Shown here in pieces: positions 51,442-60,292 of a stretch of 64,000 nucleotides of DNA. Position numbers and translations under genes: made by a program. Under the pieces are notes generated by a model, which saw only the letters and a list, made by a program, of their open reading frames with translations, did no database searches and had not been told where the DNA came from. The DNA comes from Kordiimonas gwangyangensis DSM 19435 = JCM 12864 (GTDB taxonomy: Bacteria; Pseudomonadota; Alphaproteobacteria; Sphingomonadales; Kordiimonadaceae): NCBI RefSeq assembly GCF_000375545.1, contig NZ_AQXF01000001.1, forward strand, positions 360,893-424,892. Direction: 5' to 3'. Every line of letters starts with the position of its first letter. Positions within the stretch are counted from its first letter, which is position 1.

Positions 51442-52543
51442 CACGCATCCCCTCGGGCGAGCCGTTCATGAACGCGCGGATGAGGGCCGTCACTGCACGG
51501 TTCTGCTCATCCGTGCCGATGGAGATACGCAGGTGTTTTTTGAGGCTTGGCAGCGCGCGCACGAGATAACCGTTCTTGGTCAAATACTCATTGCATTCAA
51601 GCGCGGTAAACGGGCTCTCTGATGGGAATTCCACCAGCAGGAAATTGGTCTCGCTCGGCACCACATCGAGGCCGAGGGACGAGAGTTCCGCCGTCATCCA
51701 GTCACGCCAGGTGTTGTTGTGGCGCACGGCAGCGTCAAGGTGCTTCTGGTCACGCACGGCCGCAAGCGCCGCCACCTGCCCTGTGGAGCAGACGTTGAAC
51801 GGCATGCGCCAGCGGTTGAGCGCATCCACCACATGCGCCGGGCCATAAAGCCAGCCCACACGTAGCGCGGCAAGCGCATACATTTTTGAAAACGTGCGGG
51901 TCATCACCACATTCTGCGCGGCTTCCACAAGCGCTTCACCAGCCTCGTAATCCGACGCCGTCACACATTCGGCGTAAGCCGCGTCAAGAATGAGGAGCAC
52001 ATGTTCGGGCAGGCCCGCGTGCAGGCGCTCAATCTCAGACCACGGCAGGTAAGCACCCGTGGGGTTGTTGGGGTTATCAACAATCACGATCTTGGTGCGC
52101 TGGGTGACTGCGGCCAGAATGCCGTCCACATCCGCGGCCCAGTTCTTGTTGGGCACAGCCACGCCGGTGGCGCCTGCCGCCTGGGTCTGAATCGGGAACA
52201 CCATGAAGCCGTGCTGGCTGAAGATCACTTCGTCCCCCGGCCCTGCATAGGTGTGGATGAGGAGTGTGAGCACCTCGTCAGAGCCCGCACCACAAATGAT
52301 GCCCTCGGCTTTGAGGCCATGCACCTCGGCGATGGCGTCGCGCAGGTCAGCGGAGGCCGGGTCCGGGTAGCGCATCACCTTGGCGGCAGCGGCCTTGATC
52401 GCCTCAACCGCCTTGGGGCTCGGACCAAAGGCGCTCTCGTTCGCAGACATCTTCACCGGGTCCTTCACCCCGTGCACATGCGCGCGACCCGGAACATAAG
52501 CGTTCAGGTCCATGATCCAGTCATGTGCTTTAGGCGCGGGCAT
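51434..52543 (-). CDS. hisC: Histidinol-phosphate aminotransferase
   Basis: A 369-residue class I/II aminotransferase. ATG 52543 follows CGGAGG. PLP-site motifs are IICGAGSDEVLTLL, VDNPNNPTGAYLPW, LILDAAYAECV and TRTFSKMYALAALRVGWLYG (the lysine of TFSKMY forms the Schiff base). It transaminates imidazole acetol phosphate in histidine synthesis, and likely aromatic 2-oxo acids as well, given the tyrC overlap. The gene is divergent from metX across 183 bases. Confidence 0.95.
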   Translation of the reverse strand: MPAPKAHDWIMDLNAYVPGRAHVHGVKDPVKMSANESAFGPSPKAVEAIKAAAAKVMRYPDPASADLRDAIAEVHGLKAEGIICGAGSDEVLTLLIHTYAGPGDEVIFSQHGFMVFPIQTQAAGATGVAVPNKNWAADVDGILAAVTQRTKIVIVDNPNNPTGAYLPWSEIERLHAGLPEHVLLILDAAYAECVTASDYEAGEALVEAAQNVVMTRTFSKMYALAALRVGWLYGPAHVVDALNRWRMPFNVCSTGQVAALAAVRDQKHLDAAVRHNNTWRDWMTAELSSLGLDVVPSETNFLLVEFPSESPFTALECNEYLTKNGYLVRALPSLKKHLRISIGTDEQNRAVTALIRAFMNGSPEGMRDD

Positions 52544-52634
52544 CTTCGGTTTCCTCCGGTAAAAATCGCTGAATATCTGCCCCTCGTGGGCGGTTTAGAG
52601 TTAATGTGCGCGCCCCCTAAAGGCAAAGGAAAGT

Positions 52635-52703
52635 TTCCTAATGCTTCAAGTTAGATTAGGAAGATTGACAGGCGCACGCGCGAGGGCTTTTCTGTGCGCC
52701 CTC
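52635..52703 (+). promoter_or_regulatory. Candidate structured leader of metX with competing hairpins
   Basis: TTCCTAAT (52635-52642) and ATTAGGAA (52655-52662) form an eight-pair stem. Further on, GGCGCAC (52671-52677) can pair with GTGCGCC (52694-52700), while GAGGGC (52682-52687) can pair with GCCCTC (52698-52703). The last two pairings share bases and exclude each other. The region lies directly before the metX ribosome site (AAGGAG, 52715-52720). Confidence 0.4.
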
Positions 52704-52726
52704 AGTGATGCCAGAAGGAGCGGCAA

Positions 52727-53872
52727 GTGAACACGGATGCAGGCAAAACCGCGGTGCTATTTGAAAGCACACCGCTGACGCTTGATGGCGGCGCGACCCT
52801 GTCGCCCGTGACCGTGGGCTATGAGACCTATGGCACCCTCAATGCAGCCGCGAATAACGCCGTGCTGATCTGCCACGCGCTGACAGGCGACCAGTATGTC
52901 GCCTCCACCCACCCCATCACCGGCAAACCGGGCTGGTGGGAACGCCTTGTGGGCCCCGGCAAGCTGATTGATACGGACCGGTATTTTGTCATCTGCTCCA
53001 ACGTACTGGGCAGTTGCCTTGGCACCACAGGGCCATGGCAAGACAATCCGGCCACCGGCAAACCGTGGGGGATCGATTTCCCCGTCATCACCGTGCGCGA
53101 CATGGTCCGCGTGCAGGCAGCCCTTCTGGACCACCTGAAGGTGGGCAAGCTGATGATGGCCATCGGCGGCTCGATGGGCGGCATGCAGGTGCAGGAATGG
53201 CTGACAACGTACCCTGAGCGTGTGCATTCCGCTGTGATGCTGGCCACTGCACCGCGCCACACCGCGCAGAATATCGCCTTCCATGAGGTTGGGCGCCAAG
53301 CCATTATGGCCGACCCCGACTGGCGCGAAGGCCGCTACTATGACTATGACGTCAAGCCCGCCAAGGGCCTGTCGGTCGCGCGTATGACCGCGCACATCAC
53401 ATACCTCAGCGAAGATGCGCTGACCGCCAAGTTTGGCCGCAACCTGCAGGAGCGCGAAGCACTGACCTTCGGTTTCGATGCCGACTTTCAGGTGGAAAGT
53501 TACCTGCGCCACCAAGGTTCATCCTTCGTCGACCGCTTTGACGCCAACAGCTACCTCTATGTCACCCGCGCGCTGGATTACCTTGATATCGCCGCGCGCC
53601 ATGGCGGACGGCTGGCTGATGCCTTCAAGGGGGCCGCGCACGTGCGCTGCTGCGTGATCAGCTACACGTCTGACTGGCTGTACCCGACCGTGGAGAACAA
53701 AAGCATCGTGCATGCGCTGAATGCCGCCGGGGTGCCGGTAAGCTTTGCGGAGATCGACAGCCCGTTCGGCCATGACGCCTTCCTCCTTGAAGTGCCGGAG
53801 ATGGACCATCTGCTCACCGGCTTTGTGAAGGCAGCCGCCAAAACCAACGGGCTGGAGGTGGACGATGCATAA
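52727..53872 (+). CDS. metX: Homoserine O-acetyltransferase
   Basis: A 381-residue alpha/beta hydrolase-fold enzyme. GTG 52727 follows AAGGAG by six bases; no ATG is better placed. The nucleophile elbow is [12 protein letters not shown] (Ser), and the oxyanion region is [13 protein letters not shown]; the catalytic His falls in [10 protein letters not shown] near residue 357. It activates homoserine for methionine synthesis. Alphaproteobacterial metX is often preceded by SAM riboswitches, but I see no SAM-II consensus here. metW overlaps its 3' end by eight bases. Confidence 0.94.
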   Translation: MNTDAGKTAVLFESTPLTLDGGATLSPVTVGYETYGTLNAAANNAVLICHALTGDQYVASTHPITGKPGWWERLVGPGKLIDTDRYFVICSNVLGSCLGTTGPWQDNPATGKPWGIDFPVITVRDMVRVQAALLDHLKVGKLMMAIGGSMGGMQVQEWLTTYPERVHSAVMLATAPRHTAQNIAFHEVGRQAIMADPDWREGRYYDYDVKPAKGLSVARMTAHITYLSEDALTAKFGRNLQEREALTFGFDADFQVESYLRHQGSSFVDRFDANSYLYVTRALDYLDIAARHGGRLADAFKGAAHVRCCVISYTSDWLYPTVENKSIVHALNAAGVPVSFAEIDSPFGHDAFLLEVPEMDHLLTGFVKAAAKTNGLEVDDA

Positions 53873-54464
53873 CCTGCGCCCTGACCTCAAACTGATCGCC
53901 GACCTTATTGAGCCCGGCAGCCGCGTGCTGGACGTTGGCTGTGGTGATGGTGAACTGCTCGACTATCTTGTGCACAAACAGAATGTGGATGGCCGCGGTA
54001 TTGAACTGAGCCAACAGGGCGTGAACGACTGTGTGGCCAAGGGGCTGTTCGTTATTCAAGGTGATGCGGACAATGACCTCAAGGAATACCCGGACGCCAG
54101 CTTTGACTATGTGATCCTCTCAAAAACCCTGCAGGCGGTGCACCGGCCCCAGCTTGTGCTGTCGGAACTACTCCGCATCGGCAAACATGCCGTTGTCACC
54201 ATCCCGAACTTCGGCCAGTGGCGTGTGCGCATGAGCCTTGTCACCCGCGGCCGCATGCCGGTCACCAAAGCGCTCGACAAGACATGGTACAACACGGACA
54301 ACATCCACTTCTGTACCATCCTCGACCTGTTCGACCTCATTGATGAGCTGGGGCTTAACGTGCGCGAGTTTGTACCGCACACCGCCGCTGGCAAACGCCT
54401 GAACTACGGCCCCACCCGCGCCAACTGGTCAGCGGATCAGGCGCTGTTTCTATTGGAAAAATAG
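53865..54464 (+). CDS. metW: Methionine biosynthesis protein MetW
   Basis: A 199-residue class I methyltransferase-fold protein. Motif I is [18 protein letters not shown], followed by [16 protein letters not shown] and [13 protein letters not shown]. The sequence [16 protein letters not shown] and [10 protein letters not shown] match MetW. It is always coupled to metX, where it stimulates homoserine acetylation, and here the genes overlap by eight bases (ATG inside metX). The stop codon is immediately adjacent to that of the convergent rraA gene. Confidence 0.93.
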   Translation: MHNLRPDLKLIADLIEPGSRVLDVGCGDGELLDYLVHKQNVDGRGIELSQQGVNDCVAKGLFVIQGDADNDLKEYPDASFDYVILSKTLQAVHRPQLVLSELLRIGKHAVVTIPNFGQWRVRMSLVTRGRMPVTKALDKTWYNTDNIHFCTILDLFDLIDELGLNVREFVPHTAAGKRLNYGPTRANWSADQALFLLEK

Positions 54465-54971
54465 TTAGAGACTGGGAAGCTCTTTGGCGATGACCACGCC
54501 GTCAGCGTCGGCGATGACCCAGTTGCCGGGGTGGATGGTTACACCGCCGATGGCGATTTCGACATTCACCTGTCCCCGGCCAAGCTTTTCGCTTTTCTGC
54601 GGGCAGGAGCCGAGGGCTTTGATGCCCACGTCTTCGAGCGCGAGCTCGTGCCGGTCGCGCACGCGGCCATAGATGACCACGCCTTCCCAGCCGTTTTTCG
54701 CGGCAAGCGCGGCGAGGTTGCCGCCCACAAGCGCCACGCGGCTAGAGCCGCCGCCATCCACCACCAGCACACGGCCTTCGCCCTTGGTTTCAAGGAGCGC
54801 GCGTACTTTGGTGTTGTCATCCAAGGTTTTGAGGGTGACGGCAGGCCCGGCGAAGTCGAGCGTGCCGCCAAAATCATGAAAGTCGACCGGCAGGACAGAG
54901 ACAGCATCGCCCATGGCATCGCACACGTCAGCGGTGGCGAGTTTCGGTTTATTGATCCGGCCAAGGGGCAT
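54465..54971 (-). CDS. rraA: Ribonuclease activity regulator RraA family protein
   Basis: A 168-residue protein. Core motifs: PKLATADVCDAMGDAV, ALLETKGEGRVLVVDGGGSSRVALVG (divided by the metal/ligand loop), VVIYGRVRDRHELA and GNWVIADADGVVI. RraA regulates RNase E in E. coli; close relatives are 4-hydroxy-4-methyl-2-oxoglutarate aldolases, and the sequence alone does not separate the two. Convergent with metW with no intergenic bases. Confidence 0.87.
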   Translation of the reverse strand: MPLGRINKPKLATADVCDAMGDAVSVLPVDFHDFGGTLDFAGPAVTLKTLDDNTKVRALLETKGEGRVLVVDGGGSSRVALVGGNLAALAAKNGWEGVVIYGRVRDRHELALEDVGIKALGSCPQKSEKLGRGQVNVEIAIGGVTIHPGNWVIADADGVVIAKELPSL

Positions 54972-55017
54972 GATGATTTTCCGTCCTGCTGTCAGTCTTT
55001 ACCGCCTGTCTGGCTTC

Positions 55018-55230
55018 CTAGTCCTGCTTGTGAATGATTGGCACCAGCATGTCACCCCAGGCGCCTTCTTCATTGTGGTAGCGCGAGGCACGCATCAGTT
55101 CCACCGTTACCCCTTTGCTCACGGCACCGATCACGGCGTCGTTCAGGCGGTGCAGCGCATTCGCCACTTGCCGAATAGCCATTTCCTTGTCGTCGCTCAT
55201 GCTCGTTTCCTTCGGGGTATCAGTCGTCAT
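55018..55230 (-). CDS. Small hypothetical protein
   Basis: A 70-residue protein. ATG 55230 follows GGAGAGCC; an inner ATG at 55200 (MSDDKEMA) would give 60 residues. The N-terminus is Thr/Asp/Lys-rich, followed by a helical part IRQVANALHRLNDAVIGAVSKG and a short VELMRASRYHNEEGAWGDMLVP segment. No membrane helix or known motif. It lies 46 bases upstream of rraA in the same direction and may be cotranscribed. Function unknown. Confidence 0.65.
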   Translation of the reverse strand: MTTDTPKETSMSDDKEMAIRQVANALHRLNDAVIGAVSKGVTVELMRASRYHNEEGAWGDMLVPIIHKQD

Positions 55231-55445
55231 GGGGCTCTCCGCTCTTGACTTGTTATGAATAATTTTATGACCCAGACCATATAAAATACGCAATAATAAT
55301 TCAAGGCGATTCTACCCTGTCCGGATAACACAAAAGCTAGTTTGCCGCGGCAAAATGACAATGGCGTGGCAGGACTGCACCCCTCCGCCCTTTGTGAATG
55401 GCGGTGCGGCGGCCACATCGCTAGGATGCCGGAAAACGGGAGGGA

Positions 55446-56084
55446 ATGGTGACATCAGACAGCAGCATGGTGTTATTCGCGGCCAAGGGTGGCGGCTCGG
55501 CCATCATTGAAGCGCAGCTTGATATCATCGGCGTGGCTTACGAGCGGCGCTATCTGGCGTGGGATGAACTTCATGGCGCAGACGGCGAGCTGGCGCGCAT
55601 CAACCCCATGCGCGAAGTGCCGACGCTTGTGTTGCCAGACGGCAGCATCCTCACCGAAAGTGCGGCCATCACCATATGGCTTGGCGCCAAGTACCCGGAA
55701 AGCGGCCTTGTGCCGAGCACAGCCACGACTGAATATGTACCCTTCCTGCGCACGCTGATATGGCTGGTGGCGAGTGTGTATCCCACCTTCAGCTACGGCG
55801 ACCACCCGGAGCGCTGGCTCGGGGATATGCCAGAAGCCAAAGCCTTGCGGACAGCAACGGACGAGAAACGAAAGGCCATGTGGCAGCAGCTCGAGGCGCG
55901 GCTGGACCCCGCACCATGGGCGATGGGCGAGCGGCTGACCGCCATCGACCTTTACCTCACTATCATGAGCCATTGGCGGCCGCGGCGGGACTGGTTCAGG
56001 GACAATTGCCCGAAGATTTACGCTATCGCAAAGCGACTTGATGACATGCCCGCGCTTGCGCCCATGTGGGCGCGCAACCTTTAG
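55446..56084 (+). CDS. Glutathione S-transferase family protein
   Basis: A 212-residue GST-like protein; ATG 55446 follows GGGAGG. The thioredoxin half starts MVLFAAKGGGSAIIEAQLDIIG and includes NPMREVPTLVLPDGSILTES with the cis-proline. The helical half includes LTAIDLYLTIMSHWRPRRDWF. The active-site position has Lys-Gly-Gly-Gly-Ser in place of a cysteine, so conjugation chemistry is uncertain. The gene overlaps the convergent methyltransferase gene by four bases. Confidence 0.86.
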   Translation: MVTSDSSMVLFAAKGGGSAIIEAQLDIIGVAYERRYLAWDELHGADGELARINPMREVPTLVLPDGSILTESAAITIWLGAKYPESGLVPSTATTEYVPFLRTLIWLVASVYPTFSYGDHPERWLGDMPEAKALRTATDEKRKAMWQQLEARLDPAPWAMGERLTAIDLYLTIMSHWRPRRDWFRDNCPKIYAIAKRLDDMPALAPMWARNL

Positions 56085-56815
56085 GCGCCAGCCCCCGGCC
56101 CGGTCAGCACCGGCATCGCCGGCACCCGTTTGCCCTGTTTGGGCAGCGCGCCATACACCTGCTTGCGTGCGCTGACGATCAGCACACCGCCAAGCGCACG
56201 ACCAAGGCCGTGGATGACCCGTTCGCCATAACGCACCACCCGCGGCCCACCCGGCCACTTGAAGGGCGGCATCATCAGCGCCGTATCCCACCCGTCAGGC
56301 GGCAGCATCTGTTCGCTCATCAGTTCATAAAGCTGGCTTCTGGAATAGGGCCTGCCGTGGCCGAAGGGTGTGGTCTCAAGTGCCGACCAGCTGCGGCGGC
56401 GGTTCGGCACGATCATCACCACCTGCCCGCCGGGCGCAAGCACGCGCCACAGTTCACGAAGCAAGTGTTTGGGCCTGTTGGCATGCTCCAGCGAGTGCGC
56501 AAGCACCGCGCGGTCGACCGAACTGTCGGGCATCGGCAGGTGATATTCTTCAACGAGTGCCGTGCGGCTACCGTGCGTGCCGGGCCAGTGGCACACACCC
56601 TGCTGCGCCGGCATGAAGGCGAGGTAACGCGATGCCTCGTCCGCCTCCCGCGCCTCAAGATGGCTGAGGTAAGGCAGCGCAAAACCAAGCCCGACGGTGA
56701 CCGAACCGGTGCGCGGCGCGAGAAGGCCTTCGATGCGCTGCGAGATGATGGGCGCGACCGTCTGGCCAAGCGGGCTCGCGTAAAACCGGTATAGCTGCAG
56801 GACCTCAGGCCGCAT
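56081..56815 (-). CDS. Class I SAM-dependent methyltransferase
   Basis: A 244-residue methyltransferase of the Methyltransf_11 type: VTVGLGFALPYL is the weakly conserved motif I, PMPDSSVDRAVLAHSLEHAN is motif II/III, and LRELWRVLAPGGQVVMIVPN is the post-motif. It shows an extended C-terminus with PFKWPGGPRVVRYGERVI. It overlaps the PhaC-like gene by 11 bases, so the two are translationally coupled. Substrate unknown; this family member is common in alphaproteobacteria beside hydrolase genes such as gloB, here beside a polyester-synthase homologue instead. Confidence 0.85.
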   Translation of the reverse strand: MRPEVLQLYRFYASPLGQTVAPIISQRIEGLLAPRTGSVTVGLGFALPYLSHLEAREADEASRYLAFMPAQQGVCHWPGTHGSRTALVEEYHLPMPDSSVDRAVLAHSLEHANRPKHLLRELWRVLAPGGQVVMIVPNRRRSWSALETTPFGHGRPYSRSQLYELMSEQMLPPDGWDTALMMPPFKWPGGPRVVRYGERVIHGLGRALGGVLIVSARKQVYGALPKQGKRVPAMPVLTGPGAGA

Positions 56816-58055
56816 TCGCCACCTCCTTTGCCCTTAGCCAGGTCACGAGCGGGGACCACAGCCCCGCCTCCGCCTTGGAGCCGACCATCATACCCACATG
56901 CCCCGCTTTGGGGTCATGGCAGATGGCGTCCGGCAACTGCTCGAGCATTGCGTAGGCGCTCTCTTGTGGCACAAGCCGGTCCTCGGGCGGTGCCGCGATC
57001 CAGACCGGGCAGGTCACGTCCGTGAGCTTCACGGGCGCACCGTCAATTTCCCACACGCCGCGGCCCGGTGCATTGTCCATATACCAGCCGCGGATCACCT
57101 CGGTCGCGGCTTGCCTTGGCAGCGGTGCGCCCGTGTTGGCCCAGGTTTCTAGCGCGACAAAAAACTCTGCCGCTTCGCTTGCTTTATCGAGGCCAAGGAA
57201 TTTGCGGAACTTGCGGTCTGTGAGCGTTGGGTCAACGCTGGTGAAAAACACCTGCAACATATCCACCGGCACCGGCATGCCGTCCGGCAGGCGGTCCAGG
57301 ATGTCGGCCATCACGTGGGCGTAGCGGCGGCCCGCGTGCGGTATCTCGCTCGCGAAATCCCACGGCGCGGCCACCAGCGCGAGCGCGGAGACTTTATCAG
57401 GCGCGCGTGCCGCAAGTGCCGTGCAAAGCGTACCACCCATGCAATACCCCAGCACCGGCGCAGGCCCACCGCCCACGGTAACAATATGGTCAAGGAACGG
57501 CATCAGCCGCTTCATGATATAGTCGCTGAGCCCGAAGCCGAGTTCCTCCGCGCCGGGATCGAACCATTTCACCACAAACGGGCGGAAGCCCTTGGACTTA
57601 AGGTAAGCCGCAATGCTGCGCCCGGGTTTGAGGTCGAGCACATAATGCGGGTTCACGAGGCTGGGTACGAGGAGGATAGGCTGGCCGTCGCCGCCAAAAT
57701 CATACAGCTCACAACTACCCACTTTCATGCACATCTCTTGCGCACTTTCCGCACGCGTGTAGCTGTGGGCAAGATAGTCGCTGATGCCGCTCAACACCGC
57801 GTCAGAGCGCGCGGAGGCTTTCTTTTCCACCGCATTCAGGAACTTGTCCCAGCCGCCAAGCGCCTGCACACAGCTGTGCAACGCCGAAATATCGCCCGAA
57901 AGGCTGGGGTGCCAGCCGTCGAGCGTTTCCATCATGCGGCGCGCGCCCATGGGCGCTTCGCGCCAGATGCTGAGCGCGTTCGACAGGTGCAGCGCCATGG
58001 GGCGCGGCCCCTTGATGTTCGCGAGATCAAAGCGTTTATCGGGCATGTCAGCCAC
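56805..58055 (-). CDS. PhaC-like alpha/beta hydrolase (poly-hydroxyalkanoate synthase family)
   Basis: A 416-residue protein. GTG 58055 follows AAAGGG; the ATG at 58046 has no ribosome site. The core LVPSLVNPHYVLDL, FRPFVVKWFDPG and GYCMGGTLCTALAA show the PhaC lipase-like box with Cys as nucleophile (G-Y-C-M-G-G). The acid and base lie in TDVTCPVWIAAPPEDRLV and DPKAGHVGMM. It is shorter than class I PhaC (about 580-600) and closer to class III PhaC in size. Direct polymer synthase activity or a related acyl-CoA hydrolase role are both possible. The opposite gene is phaR. Confidence 0.8.
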   Translation of the reverse strand: MADMPDKRFDLANIKGPRPMALHLSNALSIWREAPMGARRMMETLDGWHPSLSGDISALHSCVQALGGWDKFLNAVEKKASARSDAVLSGISDYLAHSYTRAESAQEMCMKVGSCELYDFGGDGQPILLVPSLVNPHYVLDLKPGRSIAAYLKSKGFRPFVVKWFDPGAEELGFGLSDYIMKRLMPFLDHIVTVGGGPAPVLGYCMGGTLCTALAARAPDKVSALALVAAPWDFASEIPHAGRRYAHVMADILDRLPDGMPVPVDMLQVFFTSVDPTLTDRKFRKFLGLDKASEAAEFFVALETWANTGAPLPRQAATEVIRGWYMDNAPGRGVWEIDGAPVKLTDVTCPVWIAAPPEDRLVPQESAYAMLEQLPDAICHDPKAGHVGMMVGSKAEAGLWSPLVTWLRAKEVANAA

Positions 58056-58209
58056 GCGCCTGCCCTTTCTCGGCCGCGCTCGCAGCCTCGAGTAGCGCCG
58101 CGAGCTCCTGCGGGGTCAGCAGCTCCTTCTCCGTCGCCCAAAGGCGGATATTCTCCTGCCAGAGGGTCAGGAAAATGTCTGCGGCCTTGTCTATGTCCTC
58201 ATCAAGCAT
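58048..58209 (-). CDS. Small hypothetical protein preceding the PhaC-like gene
   Basis: A 53-residue reading frame, ATG 58209 to TGA 58048, overlapping the PhaC-like start by eight bases. The product is a single amphipathic helix: MLDEDIDKAADIFLTLWQEN, then IRLWATEKELLTPQELAALL. The tryptophan-containing helix and acidic N-terminus resemble small subunits or phasin-like helpers of PHA enzymes, but I cannot name a family. Coupling with the PhaC-like gene supports a joint function. GAGAGAATCCC upstream is only a weak ribosome site. Confidence 0.6.
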   Translation of the reverse strand: MLDEDIDKAADIFLTLWQENIRLWATEKELLTPQELAALLEAASAAEKGQARG

Positions 58210-58336
58210 GAGAGAATCCCTAAAGGAAGCTCGCGGAAGCGCAACAGGTATTTATGTGAGCAAATGCACAATTTTCCTTGCGGCAGCGCACCAAATACCA
58301 TTTAATTCCACGCTTATTTAAGTAGTTAGACTTTTC

Positions 58337-58347
58337 TTGCACTGCAA
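58337..58347. promoter_or_regulatory. Candidate PhaR operator
   Basis: TTGCACTGCAA is a dyad TTGC-N3-GCAA in the 212-base region between phaR (starting 58422) and the divergent small gene/PhaC-like operon (starting 58209). PhaR of related alphaproteobacteria is reported to bind TGC-N3-GCA-type sequences; a related TTGCGGCAG lies at 58276-58284. Confidence 0.5.
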
Positions 58348-58421
58348 CGGGCGAGCACGCAAGAAATGTAACCTTCCCTTGAAACATAGGGTTGGTGCCG
58401 GGCACAAAAAGGGTGGACAAA

Positions 58422-59012
58422 ATGGCGCGTAAGAAGCGTGAGCCAGGCGAACCGATCGTCATCAAAAAATATGCAAACCGACGGCTCTATAATACCGAGA
58501 CGTCGAGCTACGTGACGCTTGATCATCTTGCCGAGATGATCAAAGGCGGCGAAGAATTTATCGTGCATGATGCAAAAACAGGCGAGGACCTGACGCGTAC
58601 CGTGCTGACACAGATCATCGTTGAAAAAGAAACCAACGAGAAGAACATGCTGCCGCTCTCGTTCCTGAGGCAGCTGATCAGCCTTTATGGCGACGGCCTT
58701 CAGGCCATGGTGCCCACCTACCTGCAGAGCGCGATGGAAGTGCTGACCCGCAATCAGGACCAGATCCGCAAGGCGTGTGGTGACGTGGGCGCGCAGAATA
58801 ATTTCATGCCGATCTTTGAGGAAATCGCCCGCCAGAACATGGCGCTGTTCGAGGAAAGCATGCGTGTGTTCACAAGCCGCACCACCGGCAAGGCCACACC
58901 AAGCGCGAGCAAACCCGCCGCCAGCCGCGGAGTGGAAAAGGACGAGAAGATCGCCGCCCTTCAGGCGCAGCTTGCCGCGCTCAAGGAAAAGGTGGACGCG
59001 CTGTCGAACTGA
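58422..59012 (+). CDS. phaR: Polyhydroxyalkanoate synthesis repressor PhaR
   Basis: A 196-residue regulator. ATG 58422 opens MARKKREPGEPIVIKKYANRR, followed by LYNTETSSYVTLDHLAEMIKGGEEF, the PHB_acc_N DNA-binding domain, then LTRTVLTQIIVEKET and FLRQLISLYG (PHB_acc domain). An amphipathic coiled tail ends it (KIAALQAQLAALKEKVDAL). PhaR binds both DNA and PHB granules, repressing phasin and synthesis genes when polymer is scarce. The divergent PhaC-like operon and dyad between are the likely targets. Confidence 0.95.
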   Translation: MARKKREPGEPIVIKKYANRRLYNTETSSYVTLDHLAEMIKGGEEFIVHDAKTGEDLTRTVLTQIIVEKETNEKNMLPLSFLRQLISLYGDGLQAMVPTYLQSAMEVLTRNQDQIRKACGDVGAQNNFMPIFEEIARQNMALFEESMRVFTSRTTGKATPSASKPAASRGVEKDEKIAALQAQLAALKEKVDALSN

Positions 59013-59113
59013 GCGCGCCCCACCGCTCGCGGAAGTTTCGCGATCTTGTGATCCTCAAACCAGCCAAACTCTGTATGCTCAGGCAAACAGTTGCGCTTGC
59101 AGGATAATTCCCG

Positions 59114-60289
59114 ATGCCCGTCATCATCTTCGCTGTATTCATTGACCTGCTTGGGTTTGGCATCATCATTCCGATCCTGCCGTTCCTGACCCTCAAGTAC
59201 GGCGGGGATGCCTTCATTGGCGCGGCGCTGATGTCAATCTATTCACTGGCGACCTTTGCCGCGGGGCCCATCTGGGGCAGACTGTCGGACCGTATCGGCC
59301 GCAGGCCCGCGCTTGCGGCCACCTTCTTTGGTTCCACCATCGCCTATATCATGCTCGCCATGTCAGACAGCCTGGTGATGCTGTTTGTGGCGCGCGCCAT
59401 GTCAGGCATGATGGCAGGCAATGTTGGGATCGCCATGGCAGCGATGGCCGACCTGACGGACGAGAAGAACCGCGGCCGCGCCATGGGGCTGATCGGCGCG
59501 TCCTTCGGCCTCGGCTTCGCCTTCGGTCCCTTCATTGGTGGCCTGTTGGGCGGCGTGGGCGGTGAGGCAAATGTCTTTGTGCCCGGCCTTGCGGCGGCGG
59601 GCTTCTCCTTCTGCGCCATGGTGCTGACTGCTCGTTTCATGCCCGAAACGAGTAAGCACAGGGTTGAGGATGCGAGCGACGGCCCGCCTGAGCCCCTGCC
59701 GCACTGGACCAAGGTAATCCGCACCCACGGCACGCTCGCGCTTTATGTGATGTTTTTTGTTACCGCCATCGGCCAGAGCATATGTTTCGCCATCACGCCT
59801 TTCTGGGCCAACGCCACATTGGGCTGGAACCAGACACAAGTGGGTTTCCTGCTGGCGGGCGTAGGCTTATGCGTGGCGGCCATCCAGTCCCTCGGCGTGG
59901 GACCGCTGTTCCGTATTTTTGGTGAGGTGAGGTCGCTGATCCTTGGTGCGGTCACGCACCTTGTTGGCATCATCATCCTGTTCGCCGCGCCCGCCCATCC
60001 GGTGACGGCAATTATCGCCTTCCCCATGATCATGAGCGGGCTGACCATATCATTCCCCGCGCTCAACAGTTTGATATCCCAGCGCTCGGACAAGCGCATT
60101 CAGGGCACGGCGCTTGGGCTTTCAAGCGGTGTGTCAGCCCTTGGCCGCGTATTTGGCCCGCTGTCCGGTGGCTTCTTCTTTGAAGGATTCTCGCCGGACA
60201 CGCCGTACCTCGCCGTCGCGCTGACGGGCAGCATCGTCTTTGTGTGGGCGATCTATGAGGTCAGGCGCCTTGGCGCAATGAGGGTATAA
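59114..60289 (+). CDS. MFS transporter, TetA-like
   Basis: A 391-residue major-facilitator protein with twelve predicted helices. It starts MPVIIFAVFIDLLGFGIIIP, the TetA/TCR-type opening, with motif A GRLSDRIGRRPAL in loop 2-3 and ARAMSGMMAGNVGIAMAAMADL in helices 4-5. The central cytoplasmic loop contains SKHRVEDASDGPPEPLPHW. Family members export tetracyclines or other drugs by proton antiport; the substrate cannot be told. It lies 101 bases after phaR and ends three bases before the convergent lipid-transport operon. Confidence 0.9.
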   Translation: MPVIIFAVFIDLLGFGIIIPILPFLTLKYGGDAFIGAALMSIYSLATFAAGPIWGRLSDRIGRRPALAATFFGSTIAYIMLAMSDSLVMLFVARAMSGMMAGNVGIAMAAMADLTDEKNRGRAMGLIGASFGLGFAFGPFIGGLLGGVGGEANVFVPGLAAAGFSFCAMVLTARFMPETSKHRVEDASDGPPEPLPHWTKVIRTHGTLALYVMFFVTAIGQSICFAITPFWANATLGWNQTQVGFLLAGVGLCVAAIQSLGVGPLFRIFGEVRSLILGAVTHLVGIIILFAAPAHPVTAIIAFPMIMSGLTISFPALNSLISQRSDKRIQGTALGLSSGVSALGRVFGPLSGGFFFEGFSPDTPYLAVALTGSIVFVWAIYEVRRLGAMRV

Positions 60290-60292
60290 GCC

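Noticed and set aside
52544-52726. SAM-II riboswitch before metX
   Set aside because: The conserved GATTTG loop and GCTAAA tail are absent; only CCCTAAAGG is loosely similar.
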